DNA of 64,000 bases from Chloracidobacterium sp. GTDB taxonomy: Bacteria > Acidobacteriota > Blastocatellia > Pyrinomonadales > Pyrinomonadaceae. Of this stretch, positions 43,950 to 53,145 are shown in pieces (position 1 is the stretch's first letter; each line of letters begins with the position of its first letter). A program made the translations under genes and the position numbers. Location: NCBI GenBank assembly GCA_016716365.1, contig JADJWM010000017.1:496001-560000 (forward strand). The letters run 5' to 3'. The notes under the pieces were generated by a model. It was not told where the DNA came from. It was given only the letters and a program-made list of their open reading frames with translations, and did not search any database.

Positions 43950-43981
43950 TCATTAGATAACGATCTCCGGATCCGATAAGA

Positions 43982-44545
43982 ATGCCAAAGATAGCCGACA
44001 TCCAGGAAACACCGAATCCGAACGCGGTCAAGTTCATCTTGAAAGAACCCGTTTCCCACGGGACCTCGCATTCGTTCAAGGACGCAGAGTCGGCTGATGG
44101 GCACCCGCTTGCCCGATCGATCTTCGCGGTCGGCGAAGTTGCATCCGTTTTCTTCATGGACAAGATGATAACCGTGGAAAAGACGGACAACATTGATTGG
44201 GACGAGATACTTCCCGCCCTGGCGGTACCGATCAGGGCGGCCGAACCTGTCAGTTCATCGAATGGTGCCCGGGCGGCGACGGCGGTTGGCGGCGCGATAG
44301 CTGCCGCGGCTAGTGACGATCCAAAGATAGCGGAGATCAATGCTTTGCTCGACGATCGCATTCGGCCCTATTTGGCGGGGGACGGCGGCTGGCTGGAAGT
44401 GGTCGGCCTCGAGGACAGCACGTTAAGGATCCGGTATGAAGGTGCTTGCGGCACCTGCCCCAGCTCGCTGACAGGGACGCTGATGGCGATCGAGAATATG
44501 ATCCGCGATGAGATCGACCCCGAGATCTCGGTGATTGCCGTATGA
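43982..44545 (+). CDS. Nfu-type Fe-S cluster carrier
   Basis: A 187-residue protein. Residues 1-85 match the Nfu N-terminal domain (ETPNPNAVKFIL, then SIFAVGEVASVFFMDKMITV); an Ala-rich linker follows; residues about 112-187 are the NifU C-terminal domain with the cluster-binding C156-G-T-C159. Carries newly made 4Fe-4S clusters to target enzymes. It belongs functionally with the suf genes but is 14 kb from them on the other strand. Confidence 0.93.
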   Translation: MPKIADIQETPNPNAVKFILKEPVSHGTSHSFKDAESADGHPLARSIFAVGEVASVFFMDKMITVEKTDNIDWDEILPALAVPIRAAEPVSSSNGARAATAVGGAIAAAASDDPKIAEINALLDDRIRPYLAGDGGWLEVVGLEDSTLRIRYEGACGTCPSSLTGTLMAIENMIRDEIDPEISVIAV

Positions 44546-44614
44546 TCCTTGTTTGGCTGTATAATCACACTAAACCGGGAAGGACCTGGGCCTGGGCGGG
44601 CCTGTAAGAAAATC

Positions 44615-44643
44615 TTGACATACGGCCGGTAAATCCGTAATAC
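44615..44643 (+). promoter_or_regulatory. Sigma-70 promoter with consensus -35
   Basis: TTGACA (44615-44620), 17 bases, TAATAC (44638-44643). It would give a leader of about 115 bases before the GTG start at 44766. A perfect TATAAT at 44560-44565 further upstream may be a second promoter. Confidence 0.6.
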
Positions 44644-44765
44644 TTTTAGTTGGCGGTACTTGACACCCAACCTCACCGTGCCGCAAGAATCTTTCTTCCT
44701 TTGTCTGCCTACCACGACCTCGTACCTTTCTTACCGTACTTACTAATTTTGGAGGAGTAACCCCT

Positions 44766-46268
44766 GTGAATAGTGAAGAACTCGAACTTAGTTTGAGGAC
44801 TGAATTCGAGAGTTATCTCAAAGGATTCCTCGCCGATCTTCGCAATGAAGTATCGGAGTTCCAGAGGAATTTCGAAACAGAGTTCGAGAAACACAGATCG
44901 CAAACCGACGAGGCGATCCGCAAGCTGGTTCAGCGCTTCGAAAAGGACGTTGAGTTCAACGAAGCGTTCAACGAATCGGTGATCGAGCATTTAAGGCTCG
45001 CGCGTGACGAAGGAGCCACGATCACGGCTGTCGCGATCGGCGAAGCGGAGAAATTGCGGCAGGAGACTGCCCCCGCCGCAGAATTTGACCTGCTTCGTGA
45101 CGCCGTCAATGAGATCAGCAGCAAGACCACTCAGTCTGAGATACTCAAGGCCCTTGTCGAAAGTGCTGAGAACTTTACGCCCCGGGGGGCATTCTTCATC
45201 GTCAAGAACGACCAATTTGTCGGTTGGCGAGCATTCGGCAGAGAGTCCGAGATCAGCGAAGACGCAGTTCAGTCGATCAAGTTTCCGGTCGCCGCAAATA
45301 CCGTGCTGGCCGCCGCGGTCGGCTCGCTCGCCACGAAAGCTTCGTCCGCGAGCGATCACAGCGAAGACGGGCTTTTCCTTGAAGCCCTAGGTTTCGGATC
45401 GCCGGACCGAATGTATGCTATACCGCTGATCGCCAGGGGGCGAGGGGTTGCGGTACTTTACGCAGATTTCGGGCGTGGGGGATTGAACGTTAATCCTGAC
45501 GGGCTTGAAACGCTGGTTCGAGTTGCCGGTTTGACCGTTGAATTGGCTGCCGCAGGCGTCCAGCCCTCACCGCCGCCTCAGAAAGCCGAGGTTCCTTTTG
45601 TCCCGGAAACCGAGCCTGAGGCAGTCAGGGAAGCCGAGCCTGAGGTCCCAGAGCCCCAGTTTGCGGAACCGGAATTCACTTCGGATGATCACGAAGTAAG
45701 TGAAGTCGATCACGCTTTCGTCGAGCCCGAGCCGGCAGAGGATGCCCGGGCTGAGTATTCACACGAGTACGAAGCACCGGTCGAACCGGAAGTCGAGGCC
45801 GAACCCGAGACCCTTGAACCGCAGCAAAGCGAGTACGCCGAGCCCGCCACGGAGCCGGTCGAGGAACCAGAATTCGCCGACGCTAGCGAAGCAACTACGC
45901 AGGAATTTGAAAAGCACGAGACGTTTGTCCAATACACGGAAGAGGTCACCTACTTCGAACCGATCGAAGAGTCATCGGTGCCGGAATATTCTGTTGAGGA
46001 ACCTTCGTTCGATAATGTAGCGGAGACGCCGGCCGCGGCTGAGTTTCCTGAAGTTATCGAAGAAGCCGTAGTCGAAACCGAGCCCGTGGACGAGGAAAGG
46101 CCCGACGGGGCCGGAGCCTCATTGAACGGAGCCGCCGCATCACAGGTCAGTGAACCGATTGCTGAAGTTGCCTCGGCACAGGCGGCGCGGCTGCGTTACC
46201 GCGATCGAAACATTGACCTGCCGATCGAAGTTCCGGAAGAAGGAGCGAAGGCTTCACAACGACGCTAG
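44766..46268 (+). CDS. Coiled-coil/GAF protein with a long Glu-Pro-rich region (frameshifted 3' end)
   Basis: A 500-residue acidic protein. Residues about 1-100 are helical and probably coiled coil (ELSLRTEFESYLKGFLADLR); about 100-265 fit a GAF-like fold (FFIVKNDQFVGWRAFGRE, MYAIPLIARGRGVAVLYADF); about 270-480 are low-complexity Glu/Pro repeats. The GTG start is preceded by GGAGGAG. The end GAKASQRR looks unnatural: a one-base shift near 46245 would give EVPEEERRLHNDARRFARLL and join the conserved C-terminal domain encoded in the next frame to 46524. Function unknown. Confidence 0.75.
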   Translation: MNSEELELSLRTEFESYLKGFLADLRNEVSEFQRNFETEFEKHRSQTDEAIRKLVQRFEKDVEFNEAFNESVIEHLRLARDEGATITAVAIGEAEKLRQETAPAAEFDLLRDAVNEISSKTTQSEILKALVESAENFTPRGAFFIVKNDQFVGWRAFGRESEISEDAVQSIKFPVAANTVLAAAVGSLATKASSASDHSEDGLFLEALGFGSPDRMYAIPLIARGRGVAVLYADFGRGGLNVNPDGLETLVRVAGLTVELAAAGVQPSPPPQKAEVPFVPETEPEAVREAEPEVPEPQFAEPEFTSDDHEVSEVDHAFVEPEPAEDARAEYSHEYEAPVEPEVEAEPETLEPQQSEYAEPATEPVEEPEFADASEATTQEFEKHETFVQYTEEVTYFEPIEESSVPEYSVEEPSFDNVAETPAAAEFPEVIEEAVVETEPVDEERPDGAGASLNGAAASQVSEPIAEVASAQAARLRYRDRNIDLPIEVPEEGAKASQRR

Positions 46269-46524
46269 GCGGTTTGCACGTCTGCTTGTTTCTGAGATCA
46301 AGTTGTATAACGAACAAAAGGTGAGCGACGGCCGCGAAGCGGGCGATCTCTACGACCGCCTGCGTGAAGCGATCGACCGTTCACGGGAAATGTACGATAA
46401 GCGGGTCCAGCCGCCGGTTGCCGAGAAGTTCGACTACTTTCACTATGAGCTCGTCTCGTCACTGGCCGAAGGCGACGATGTGAAATTAGGAGCAAGTTAT
46501 CCGGGAAGCAAGGTCCACGCATAA
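46245..46524 (+). pseudogene. Displaced C-terminal domain of the GAF/acidic protein
   Basis: In the +1 frame the sequence RRLHNDARRFARLLVSEIKL, then YNEQKVSDGREAGDLYDRLR and KRVQPPVAEKFDYFHYELVS is a well-ordered helical domain. It has no ribosome-binding site or start of its own at a sensible place, so it is most likely the end of the preceding gene cut off by one extra base in GAAGAAGGAGCG. Confidence 0.7.
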
Positions 46525-46541
46525 TTAGTTCCTGAAATGTG

Positions 46542-46580
46542 AGAAAAGCCGCCGAAGTGCCAAACTTCGACGGCTTTTCT
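46542..46580. terminator. Bidirectional terminator
   Basis: AGAAAAGCCG and CGAAGT (46542-46558) pair with ACTTCG and CGGCTTTTCT (46564-46580) with a single mismatch. A-rich and T-rich ends suit termination of both the plus-strand GAF gene and the convergent NTF2-like gene. Confidence 0.75.
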
Positions 46581-46596
46581 AGTTAGCAAAGGGGGT

Positions 46597-47130
46597 TCAG
46601 TGTCCGTCCTTGGCCGACGGGCGTTCCGAATCAAGCACCGGCCGGTCTGCCGGCGGGCTCGACGGTGATGTATGTAGATGAACCACCTTCCAATCTTTGC
46701 CGATCTTCTTGAATATCAGGGTCATTCGTCCGGAAGCATTCTCAAGCTTTTCGTCATAAACCTGGGATTGCGTCCAGGTACAGGAAACGTAAGCCGCTGT
46801 TGTCCCGAGCATTTCGACCCTCACTCCCTTAACTTCAAGGGTCACGTCCTTTGTCTTTGCATAGCTCGATTCGCGATTGTTCTTCATCGTCTCCCATCCG
46901 AGCGTTACGGACCCGTTATTGTTGAAGAAAAGGGTACGAGGCGAATTCTCGTATGAACTCATTGCCTTTTCGACGTCCAACTGGCGGATGCCTTCGATCA
47001 GGCGGTCGAATGCGGCACGAACGTCCTTTGCCGGATCGACTCGCTGACGGGCCGTGCCTTGGGCCTGGACGGCTGCGAAGCACAGTAAAACAAGGCCTGC
47101 GGATAAAGTTATCTCACGAAAGAATTTCAT
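46597..47130 (-). CDS. Exported NTF2-like (SnoaL/DUF4440-type) protein
   Basis: A 177-residue protein with a signal peptide (MKFFREITLSAGLVLLCFAA, cut near VQAQ) and an NTF2 fold: DVRAAFDRLIEGIRQLDVEK, NSPRTLFFNNNGSVTLGWE, GRMTLIFKKIGKDWKVVHLH. The charged tail after PSSPPAD has no counterpart in the fold. Role unknown. The divergent gap of 269 bases to the FecR gene must hold both promoters; I see no clear one. Confidence 0.8.
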   Translation of the reverse strand: MKFFREITLSAGLVLLCFAAVQAQGTARQRVDPAKDVRAAFDRLIEGIRQLDVEKAMSSYENSPRTLFFNNNGSVTLGWETMKNNRESSYAKTKDVTLEVKGVRVEMLGTTAAYVSCTWTQSQVYDEKLENASGRMTLIFKKIGKDWKVVHLHTSPSSPPADRPVLDSERPSAKDGH

Positions 47131-47399
47131 ATTTTGATTCTACCTTTGGCCAGGGCCGGGCCGCAATCCGACATCGAATCAGAAGAACCGATGCACGATT
47201 TGGTCAGGCAGCAGATGCCGGCGTGCACTAAATCGTTGCTGGGAATTTTGCGTCGCGGCGGTTACACGTGTTCTTTCATGGCTATCGCGGCCGGTATCTG
47301 CCGGGAACAGTATTTGCTCTATATCAGTGCAGAAACCGGAAATTCCCGGCTGTCAGCTCTTCCCGTCATAAAGATCTAATCAGTTCGGAGGAACAGAAC

Positions 47400-49439
47400 A
47401 TGCGATCCATAAGAAGTTTAATGATCACCGTGGCGATGCTGTTTTCGTTCGCGGCGGCCAATGGGGTCATTGGCCAAAACATCGATGAGGACGCGGCGGA
47501 GGTAAAGGCGCGGGTGTCGAGGATCAGCATTCTCGAGGGCGAGGCAAAGATCAAGAGAGCCGGGGCCGCCGATTGGGAACAGGCCGTGCTGAATCTTCCC
47601 ATCGTCGAGGGAGACGAGATCGTGACGGAAAGCGGGGCACGGATGGAGATCCAGTTGAACACGTTCAGTTACGTACGCATCTCAGAAAGCTCAGCTGTTG
47701 GATTTACGGGACTTCAGGACGGGGCCGTCGCACTCAGCGTTTCGCAGGGATCGGTCATTGTTCGGCTGACCGAGTTCGACAAAGACTCGGCCTTTTTCGA
47801 AATCGACGCGCCTAAGACGACGATAGCTATTCAAAAGGCTGGAATGTACCGGATCGATGCCGGAGCAGCGGATTCGGCCGAGCTGCGGATCACCGTGACG
47901 AATAACGGTGAGGCCCGCGTCTATTCTGCCGATACCGGCTTCACGCTGAAGAACGGGCGGATGGCGACGGTGAATATCCTTGGGCCGCTGACCGGCGAAT
48001 GGCAGGCCGCGGACGCTTCGCGTTTTATCGACGGGCTTGATACCTGGTCGCTCGACAGGGACGCCGCGATCTCAAAGACATTAAGCAGTGCCCATTACGG
48101 CAAATACTACGACGACGATATCTACGGTGCCGAAGACCTGAACACCCATGGCGAATGGATCTATACAAAGGACCACGGGCACGTATGGCGCCCGTTCGAC
48201 TCGTCGATATCGCGTTATGCTAGTTGGTCTCCGTATCGTTACGGGCATTGGCGATGGGTCCCGCCGTTCGGATGGGCCTGGGTCAACGACGAACCCTGGG
48301 GCTGGGCGACCTACCATTACGGACGCTGGTTCCATTATGGAGGCCGCTGGCACTGGTCGCCCTACGGCCACATTCGAAGGAGCAGAAGCTGGTGGTCCCC
48401 GGCGTTGGTCGGCTTCACTATCATTAATCAGAATGTGTGCTGGTATCCGCTTCCTTACAGATACAATTATTTCAACTTCAACTTTTACTTCGGCGGCTGG
48501 GGCGGCACAGGCGGAGGCCATCATGGCGGACCGCGTGGCCCGCGAAATCCACGCGGGAATAGCGGAGGCGGCGGACAAACAGCAACCGGGCCTACGCCTA
48601 CACCCGGGCCGCCCGGAACCGGTGTGGGTCCCGGAACCCCGGGCCAGGTCATCGATAAGGATATTAAGGCCGAGTGGCTGATCCTTCCGCCTAACGAGCA
48701 AGTTCCCGTTACCGGCGTCATAACGACACCGCTGAGTTCATTCGGCCGGGAAAAGACGAGAGTTGTCCGTGCAGCTCCGGTCGATGCAAATGTCGCGTTG
48801 ACGAAATCGCTGACGGGCCGGGATCCGATCCGTGTTCTTCCGACTTACCAGGAGTTGGACGGCCGCGTCGATAATTCGATCAAGACCGAAAAGCCGCGCC
48901 GCAGCGTTTCTACGGCCGGAATTCCGATCGGGGCATCGGTCCGCGACGGCAGCGGGACCGCTCTCGATCCGACCCTGCGTGAGAAGAAGATCTTCGGCGA
49001 CCGGACTCCGATAAGGCCGGAGCCGTCGTCGACAGGAACTCCGGAAACACGGAAAACCGGAGCCGTGACAAGGGAGCCGATCCGGCCGGAGCGGACGCCG
49101 CCGACCGTCCCGCCGATCCGGTCCGAACCGATAAGGCCCGACGTATCAGTTCCGCAGCCCACCAAGCCGAGGGTCGTGCCCGAACGCGCACCGATCCGAA
49201 GTGCTCCGCCGACGGTCGAGACGCAGAAGCCGCGAAATACGCCGATCCGTCCCGAACGGAACGATCCGCCGCCGACGCGAAGCGAGCCGACGAGGAAGGC
49301 CGATCCGCCCCCGACGCGGTCAGAGCCGACACGAAGCCCGCCGACACGCAAACCGGATCCGCCTTCAAGAAAGGAGCCGGTAAAAAGCGAACCGTCCAAG
49401 CCCGAAGCGAGCAAGAAGAGGGATAATGGTTTGAGCTGA
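47400..49439 (+). CDS. FecR-domain surface protein with a Trp/Tyr-rich domain and Pro-rich tail
   Basis: A 679-residue exported protein: signal peptide (MRSIRSLMITVAMLFSFAAA); FecR-like domain, residues about 38-190 (GDEIVTESGARMEIQLNTFS); a domain rich in Trp, Tyr and His, residues about 235-365 (YRYGHWRWVPPFGWAWVNDE, PWGWATYHYGRWFHYGGRW), like DUF6600; then a long tail of Pro, Arg, Thr and Glu repeats. ATG at 47400 follows GGAGGAACAGAAC. Unlike FecR of iron-siderophore systems it has no sigma or TonB partner here, so a cell-surface role is likely. Confidence 0.82.
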   Translation: MRSIRSLMITVAMLFSFAAANGVIGQNIDEDAAEVKARVSRISILEGEAKIKRAGAADWEQAVLNLPIVEGDEIVTESGARMEIQLNTFSYVRISESSAVGFTGLQDGAVALSVSQGSVIVRLTEFDKDSAFFEIDAPKTTIAIQKAGMYRIDAGAADSAELRITVTNNGEARVYSADTGFTLKNGRMATVNILGPLTGEWQAADASRFIDGLDTWSLDRDAAISKTLSSAHYGKYYDDDIYGAEDLNTHGEWIYTKDHGHVWRPFDSSISRYASWSPYRYGHWRWVPPFGWAWVNDEPWGWATYHYGRWFHYGGRWHWSPYGHIRRSRSWWSPALVGFTIINQNVCWYPLPYRYNYFNFNFYFGGWGGTGGGHHGGPRGPRNPRGNSGGGGQTATGPTPTPGPPGTGVGPGTPGQVIDKDIKAEWLILPPNEQVPVTGVITTPLSSFGREKTRVVRAAPVDANVALTKSLTGRDPIRVLPTYQELDGRVDNSIKTEKPRRSVSTAGIPIGASVRDGSGTALDPTLREKKIFGDRTPIRPEPSSTGTPETRKTGAVTREPIRPERTPPTVPPIRSEPIRPDVSVPQPTKPRVVPERAPIRSAPPTVETQKPRNTPIRPERNDPPPTRSEPTRKADPPPTRSEPTRSPPTRKPDPPSRKEPVKSEPSKPEASKKRDNGLS

Positions 49440-49448
49440 AATTAAGGA

Positions 49449-49477
49449 AGGGCGGCCGATCGGCCGCCCTATTTTAT
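49449..49477. terminator. Bidirectional terminator
   Basis: A perfect palindrome with arms AGGGCGGCC and GGCCGCCCT around GATC (49449-49470), followed by ATTTTATT. Separates the FecR gene from the convergent M16 gene. Confidence 0.8.
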
Positions 49478-50813
49478 TGAACAAAGACCGACTTCCTGAT
49501 CACCGATGTATCGCCGACATAGCTGAACCTTAGGTTCTTCATATAACGATTTGCCACGTCGCGAATATCCTCCGGCTTGACCGCCCGAACACCGTTCATA
49601 AATTCAAAGGAATTCCGCCAACCACCGCCGATAAGTTCGTAAAGGGCAAGGTCTGCGACCTGGGCTCCACTCGTCTCAAGCCCGATGTAATGCTTGGTAA
49701 GGAAGAAGCTGGATATTTCGTCGATCACGGCTTCGTTCAGGGTCCGTTCTTTCAGGAACCCGATCTGCTGCAGCATCACGCCGACAGCACGGTTCGGGTC
49801 TGTGGTCGAGACCGAAATATTAGCCGTGTTGATCGAAAGGTTGTTCATCTCAGCGTCGGGAGCGTAAGACAGTTGAAGCTGCTGTCGAACCGTCTGGTAA
49901 ACAAGCGTCTGCAAAATGGAGATCGCCACCCGCATAGCGTAATAATCTTTGCTTCCCGGCGAAGGTGCGGCGAAGCTTCCTTTGACGTAGTTTGTGGGAA
50001 GCGAGCGCTGAAGCGAATCGATCGTACCCTTCGAAAAATCGAGGGCCGGGTATTTGGGATCGGTGTAGTTTCCGCGGGGGAGTTTCCCGAACGTGCCGGC
50101 GACCTTTGCCTTAAGGTCATCGGGATCGAGGTCACCGACGATAACGATGAGAAGCCGCGACGTTTCCATCAGCTTTTTATGGTGGTCGCGGATGGCGGCC
50201 GGCGAAATGGCCGAAATGGTCTCGATCGTGCCCAGAACATCGTTCGAATACGGGTGTCCTGCATAAAGGCTTTGTCCTGGACTGCCTCCAAGGCGCTTTC
50301 GGGCAGGGTCCCGGACTCACGCAGGCCGGTCAGGATCTGCTCGCGGTTGCGTTTGATGTCGTCCTCGGCAAAGGCCGGATTCAATGTCACCTCCGCCAGG
50401 ATGTCCCACAGCCGGTTAAAGTTTCCGCGAGTGGTGCCGAAGCTGATGGCACTGAAATCGTTCGTGACCGATGCGCCGATCGCGCTTCCCATGCTGGCAA
50501 GTTCACGCCGCACCGTCTGGCGAGGCTTGTTCCGTCCGGCCTCGATGGCGGTCGAAAGCATCAGGTTTTCGATGCCGGCGGTCTTTTCGTCGATATTCCT
50601 CGACCCGCCGCGAATGAATACCGCACCGGCAACGGTCGGCGATCCGGGCCTTCGCTTCAGGATCACCTTCAATCCGTTTACGTCCAGCTCGGAAACGAGC
50701 GCGCTTTGGGCGGCCAGATCATCCTGCCGGGAAGGCTGCCCGTTGACAGCAAAAGTGAAAACCAAACAGAGCGAAAGAATTACGGCGATGCGGTTTCTCA
50801 TATATCTCGTCAT
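49474..50813 (-). pseudogene. M16-family peptidase-like subunit (inactive type), frameshifted
   Basis: Exported M16B-type protein that pairs with the active peptidase upstream. The first part (50813-about 50260) has a signal peptide and GIENLMLSTAIEAG where the zinc motif H-x-x-E-H should be, so it is the non-catalytic partner. Its frame then runs into nonsense (RSRPFRPFRRPPSAT), while another frame gives GHPYSNDVLGTIETISAISP and joins METSRLLIVIVGDLDPDDLK to a normal end at 49474. One T missing from the T-run near 50265 would repair it. It overlaps the active peptidase gene by 4 bases. Confidence 0.82.
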
Positions 50814-52369
50814 TTCGCACCTCCGATCAGATCAGCTTCTGAAATACCGGCGGATCTGCGGCTTTCGGGTGAAACAAGAGCGACGGCAACGTGATTCTTT
50901 CCATGAATATAGGTCTTTATATAGCGATTGATGTCGGCCCGGGTCACTGCCCGGAGCTTTGCGTGATAGGTGCGGAAGTAATCGATCCCTGTAGAAGACC
51001 ACCAGAATCCCAGAATATGCGCATACTCGCTCAGCTTTTCGCGTTCAAACAGGTCGTTCGTTTCGAGGATCGTCTTTGCATTCTCAAGCTCGGCATCGCT
51101 GAAGTATGCAGCGTCGGTAAATTGAGCGACCTCCGAATAGGCTGCTTTCAGGGCCTCTTTTGCCTTTTCAGGACGCGTCACAAGGACAAGGTTGATCGGG
51201 CCGACATTCCGCTGCGTGTAGTAGCCGAAGTTGACCGAAGCGGCCAGGCCAGAGTCGACGAGGTTCCGCTGAAACCTGGAATCAGGCTGCGTGATGATGT
51301 AAGAAAAAACGTCGGCCGCATAGGTGGCGGCATCGTCTTTTCCGATAGACGGGCCGTGCCAGCCCACCATGGCAAACAGGTTTTGTTCGCCGGCAGCGCT
51401 CGATGACCCCTCAATGTTTTTCTCAACTATCACCCCTTCGCTCTTATCTAGCGGCGGGTGTTCGACCATCGGGAATTCCTTGAACGGGTCCTGCGCCCGC
51501 CGTTCCCAGCTTCCGAATATCTGCTGGGCCAGGCGAAACACCTCTTCCGGATTAGCATCGCCGGTCACGACCAGAGCGGAATTATTCGGGACATAATATC
51601 GCGATTTGATGGTCTGCATTTTCTCGATCATAGATGTCCTGATCGATTCGCGGGTCCCTTGAGGATCTTTCCGCGTCGGGTATTTTGAGAACATCTTCTG
51701 CTTCAAAGCCAGGTCCAGAAAGCCGAACGGATTGGCTTCGTGCCGGTCGATCTCGCCGATCACGACCTTTTTCTCGGCCTCGAATTCCTCTTCATCAAAG
51801 CGGGGAAAGCGGACGGAATCGTTTATGTAGCGCATCGCGGTCGCAAGATACGGCGACGTGGTCGTGAAATAGTAATTAACTATCTCTTCGCGGGTCGTTC
51901 CGTTAAAGATGCTGATCTTGTTCGCGTCCTTCAGGTATGAGATGTCACCTATCTTTGGCCGCATCTCCAAGGCGGCCTTACACTCTTGCGACACCGAAAA
52001 GCGGACCTGCTGGCCGGCGGCCTCGCAATCACGGATCATCATCGCAAAGTTGGGCTTGAAGAACATATGTTCATACAAATGCGACAAGCCGTGAAACTCG
52101 GGCGATTCCGTGAAAGAGCCGTTGCGGACGGCCAACTCGACGGTAACGATCGGGACCGACCGGTCAGAAAGCACGATGACCTCTAATCCGTTCGGCAGCG
52201 TGCGGTTCACGAACGGCACCGAATAATCCTGTGTCTTGGCAGGCGTCGACGTTGCAAGAGCCGGGCCCGGCTTCTGGGACCGGGACGCCGACTGCGAAAA
52301 CAAAGGACCGTTGAATAATGATAGGGAAAGAAGAACTGCAAATAGCCTAAGGTTCACAAAAAACTCCAA
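50810..52369 (-). CDS. M16-family zinc metallopeptidase, catalytic subunit
   Basis: A 519-residue exported peptidase with a signal peptide (MEFFVNLRLFAVLLSLSLFN) and an intact zinc motif H97-L-Y-E-H101 in GLSHLYEHMFF, plus the distal Glu in EKKVVIGEIDRHE. Such proteins work as heterodimers with a non-catalytic homologue, which is the next gene. Probably periplasmic peptide degradation; a POT peptide transporter is encoded upstream on the same strand. Confidence 0.93.
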   Translation of the reverse strand: MEFFVNLRLFAVLLSLSLFNGPLFSQSASRSQKPGPALATSTPAKTQDYSVPFVNRTLPNGLEVIVLSDRSVPIVTVELAVRNGSFTESPEFHGLSHLYEHMFFKPNFAMMIRDCEAAGQQVRFSVSQECKAALEMRPKIGDISYLKDANKISIFNGTTREEIVNYYFTTTSPYLATAMRYINDSVRFPRFDEEEFEAEKKVVIGEIDRHEANPFGFLDLALKQKMFSKYPTRKDPQGTRESIRTSMIEKMQTIKSRYYVPNNSALVVTGDANPEEVFRLAQQIFGSWERRAQDPFKEFPMVEHPPLDKSEGVIVEKNIEGSSSAAGEQNLFAMVGWHGPSIGKDDAATYAADVFSYIITQPDSRFQRNLVDSGLAASVNFGYYTQRNVGPINLVLVTRPEKAKEALKAAYSEVAQFTDAAYFSDAELENAKTILETNDLFEREKLSEYAHILGFWWSSTGIDYFRTYHAKLRAVTRADINRYIKTYIHGKNHVAVALVSPESRRSAGISEADLIGGAK

Positions 52370-52401
52370 TGAACGGGAGATGATCCCAAAAATAAAGACC
52401 C

Positions 52402-52429
52402 TTGATAACCAGGGGCGCCGAAGTTTAAT
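52402..52429 (+). promoter_or_regulatory. Candidate promoter of a small acidic-protein gene
   Basis: TTGATA (52402-52407), 16 bases, TTTAAT (52424-52429), followed by GGAGAT and the ATG at 52452. Confidence 0.45.
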
Positions 52430-52451
52430 CTACCATACGGAGATAAAAACT

Positions 52452-52682
52452 ATGGAACGAGACAATTTGATGCACGGCGCACGTACAGCGTTGAATACGA
52501 TACCGGAAATGCGCGAGTGGGCCGAAAATTACCTTAAAGAAAAAACCCGCAGTGAAAATACGCAAATGACCGAAGAAGAGTTTGAAAAGTACTGGAAATA
52601 TCACAAACCGGAGATCATGCACGCGGGAGCGGCAGAAGCAATGGCTGCCTTCAGGCAAGCAAGACAGGAGACAGGAGACTAG
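52452..52682 (+). CDS. Small acidic helical protein, function unknown
   Basis: A 76-residue protein beginning MERDNLMHGARTAL, mostly helical and acidic (MTEEEFEKYWKYHKPEIMHA). Start set by GGAGAT 7 bases upstream. Its last residues, RQETGD, are encoded by the left heptad array of cassette B, and the stop TAG lies inside the third unit, so its native end seems to have been replaced. No family recognised. Confidence 0.65.
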   Translation: MERDNLMHGARTALNTIPEMREWAENYLKEKTRSENTQMTEEEFEKYWKYHKPEIMHAGAAEAMAAFRQARQETGD

Positions 52683-53141
52683 AGACGGGAGATTGGAAGT
52701 TAATCAGATCTTCGGTTGAGCAAAACCCATTTTCCTGAATTATTTTCCATCGAAACGAGAATAGAAATAATCTCGTCATATTCGATAAACAGACCCTTTG
52801 CCTCATCGTGCTCCAGATAGCCGCACTTGGTTGCGAGCTCAAGCCAAGTCTGGGTTTCCGCGGCTTCCCCTTCGGCATCATTAAGTTTACTGACGAAAGC
52901 GGCAGCGTATCGACGCTTTCGCCAGGCTTCGGCAATATTGGCCGGGACAGAGCGAGAGGACCTGCGTATCTGGTCGGTTAGCGAATAGGTCTCTTCTCTT
53001 GGAAAAGTCTTGCTAAGTTCAAAAATCCGCATCGAAGCGTCGATGGCCTTCTGGTAAACGACCAGATCCTGATGGCGCAAGATCTTCTTCGTCCCCGCCA
53101 CCAGTCAATCCTCTCTCGACTCCCGTCTCTTGTCTCTCGTC
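52663..53141 (-). mobile_element. Heptad-flanked four-helix-bundle cassette B
   Basis: Left array, plus strand: GACAGGA, GACAGGA, GACTAGA, GACGGGA, GATTGGA (52663-52697). Right array: TCTCGAC, TCCCGTC, TCTTGTC, TCTCGTC (53114-53141), the inverted form. The first 28 positions of the two arms agree at 21. The gene between is an intact four-helix-bundle protein. The left array holds the end of a small gene, and the right array begins 4 bases from the stop codon of the POT transporter gene. Confidence 0.6.
52700..53101 (-). CDS. Four-helix bundle protein (S23/Avd-like)
   Basis: A 133-residue family member: QDLVVYQKAIDASMRIFELS, FPREETYSLTDQIRRSSRSV, PANIAEAWRKRRY, and a helical C-terminus. It starts with GTG at 53099-53101. 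It differs a good deal from the copy at 734-1093, so the two are not a recent duplication. Both ends lie close to heptad arrays. Function unknown. Confidence 0.88.
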   Translation of the reverse strand: MAGTKKILRHQDLVVYQKAIDASMRIFELSKTFPREETYSLTDQIRRSSRSVPANIAEAWRKRRYAAAFVSKLNDAEGEAAETQTWLELATKCGYLEHDEAKGLFIEYDEIISILVSMENNSGKWVLLNRRSD

Positions 53142-53145
53142 TTCA

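Noticed and set aside
47134..47399. Small genes in the NTF2-FecR divergent gap
   Set aside because: Open frames here only run into the FecR gene start or are random; the FecR start is fixed by a good ribosome-binding site.
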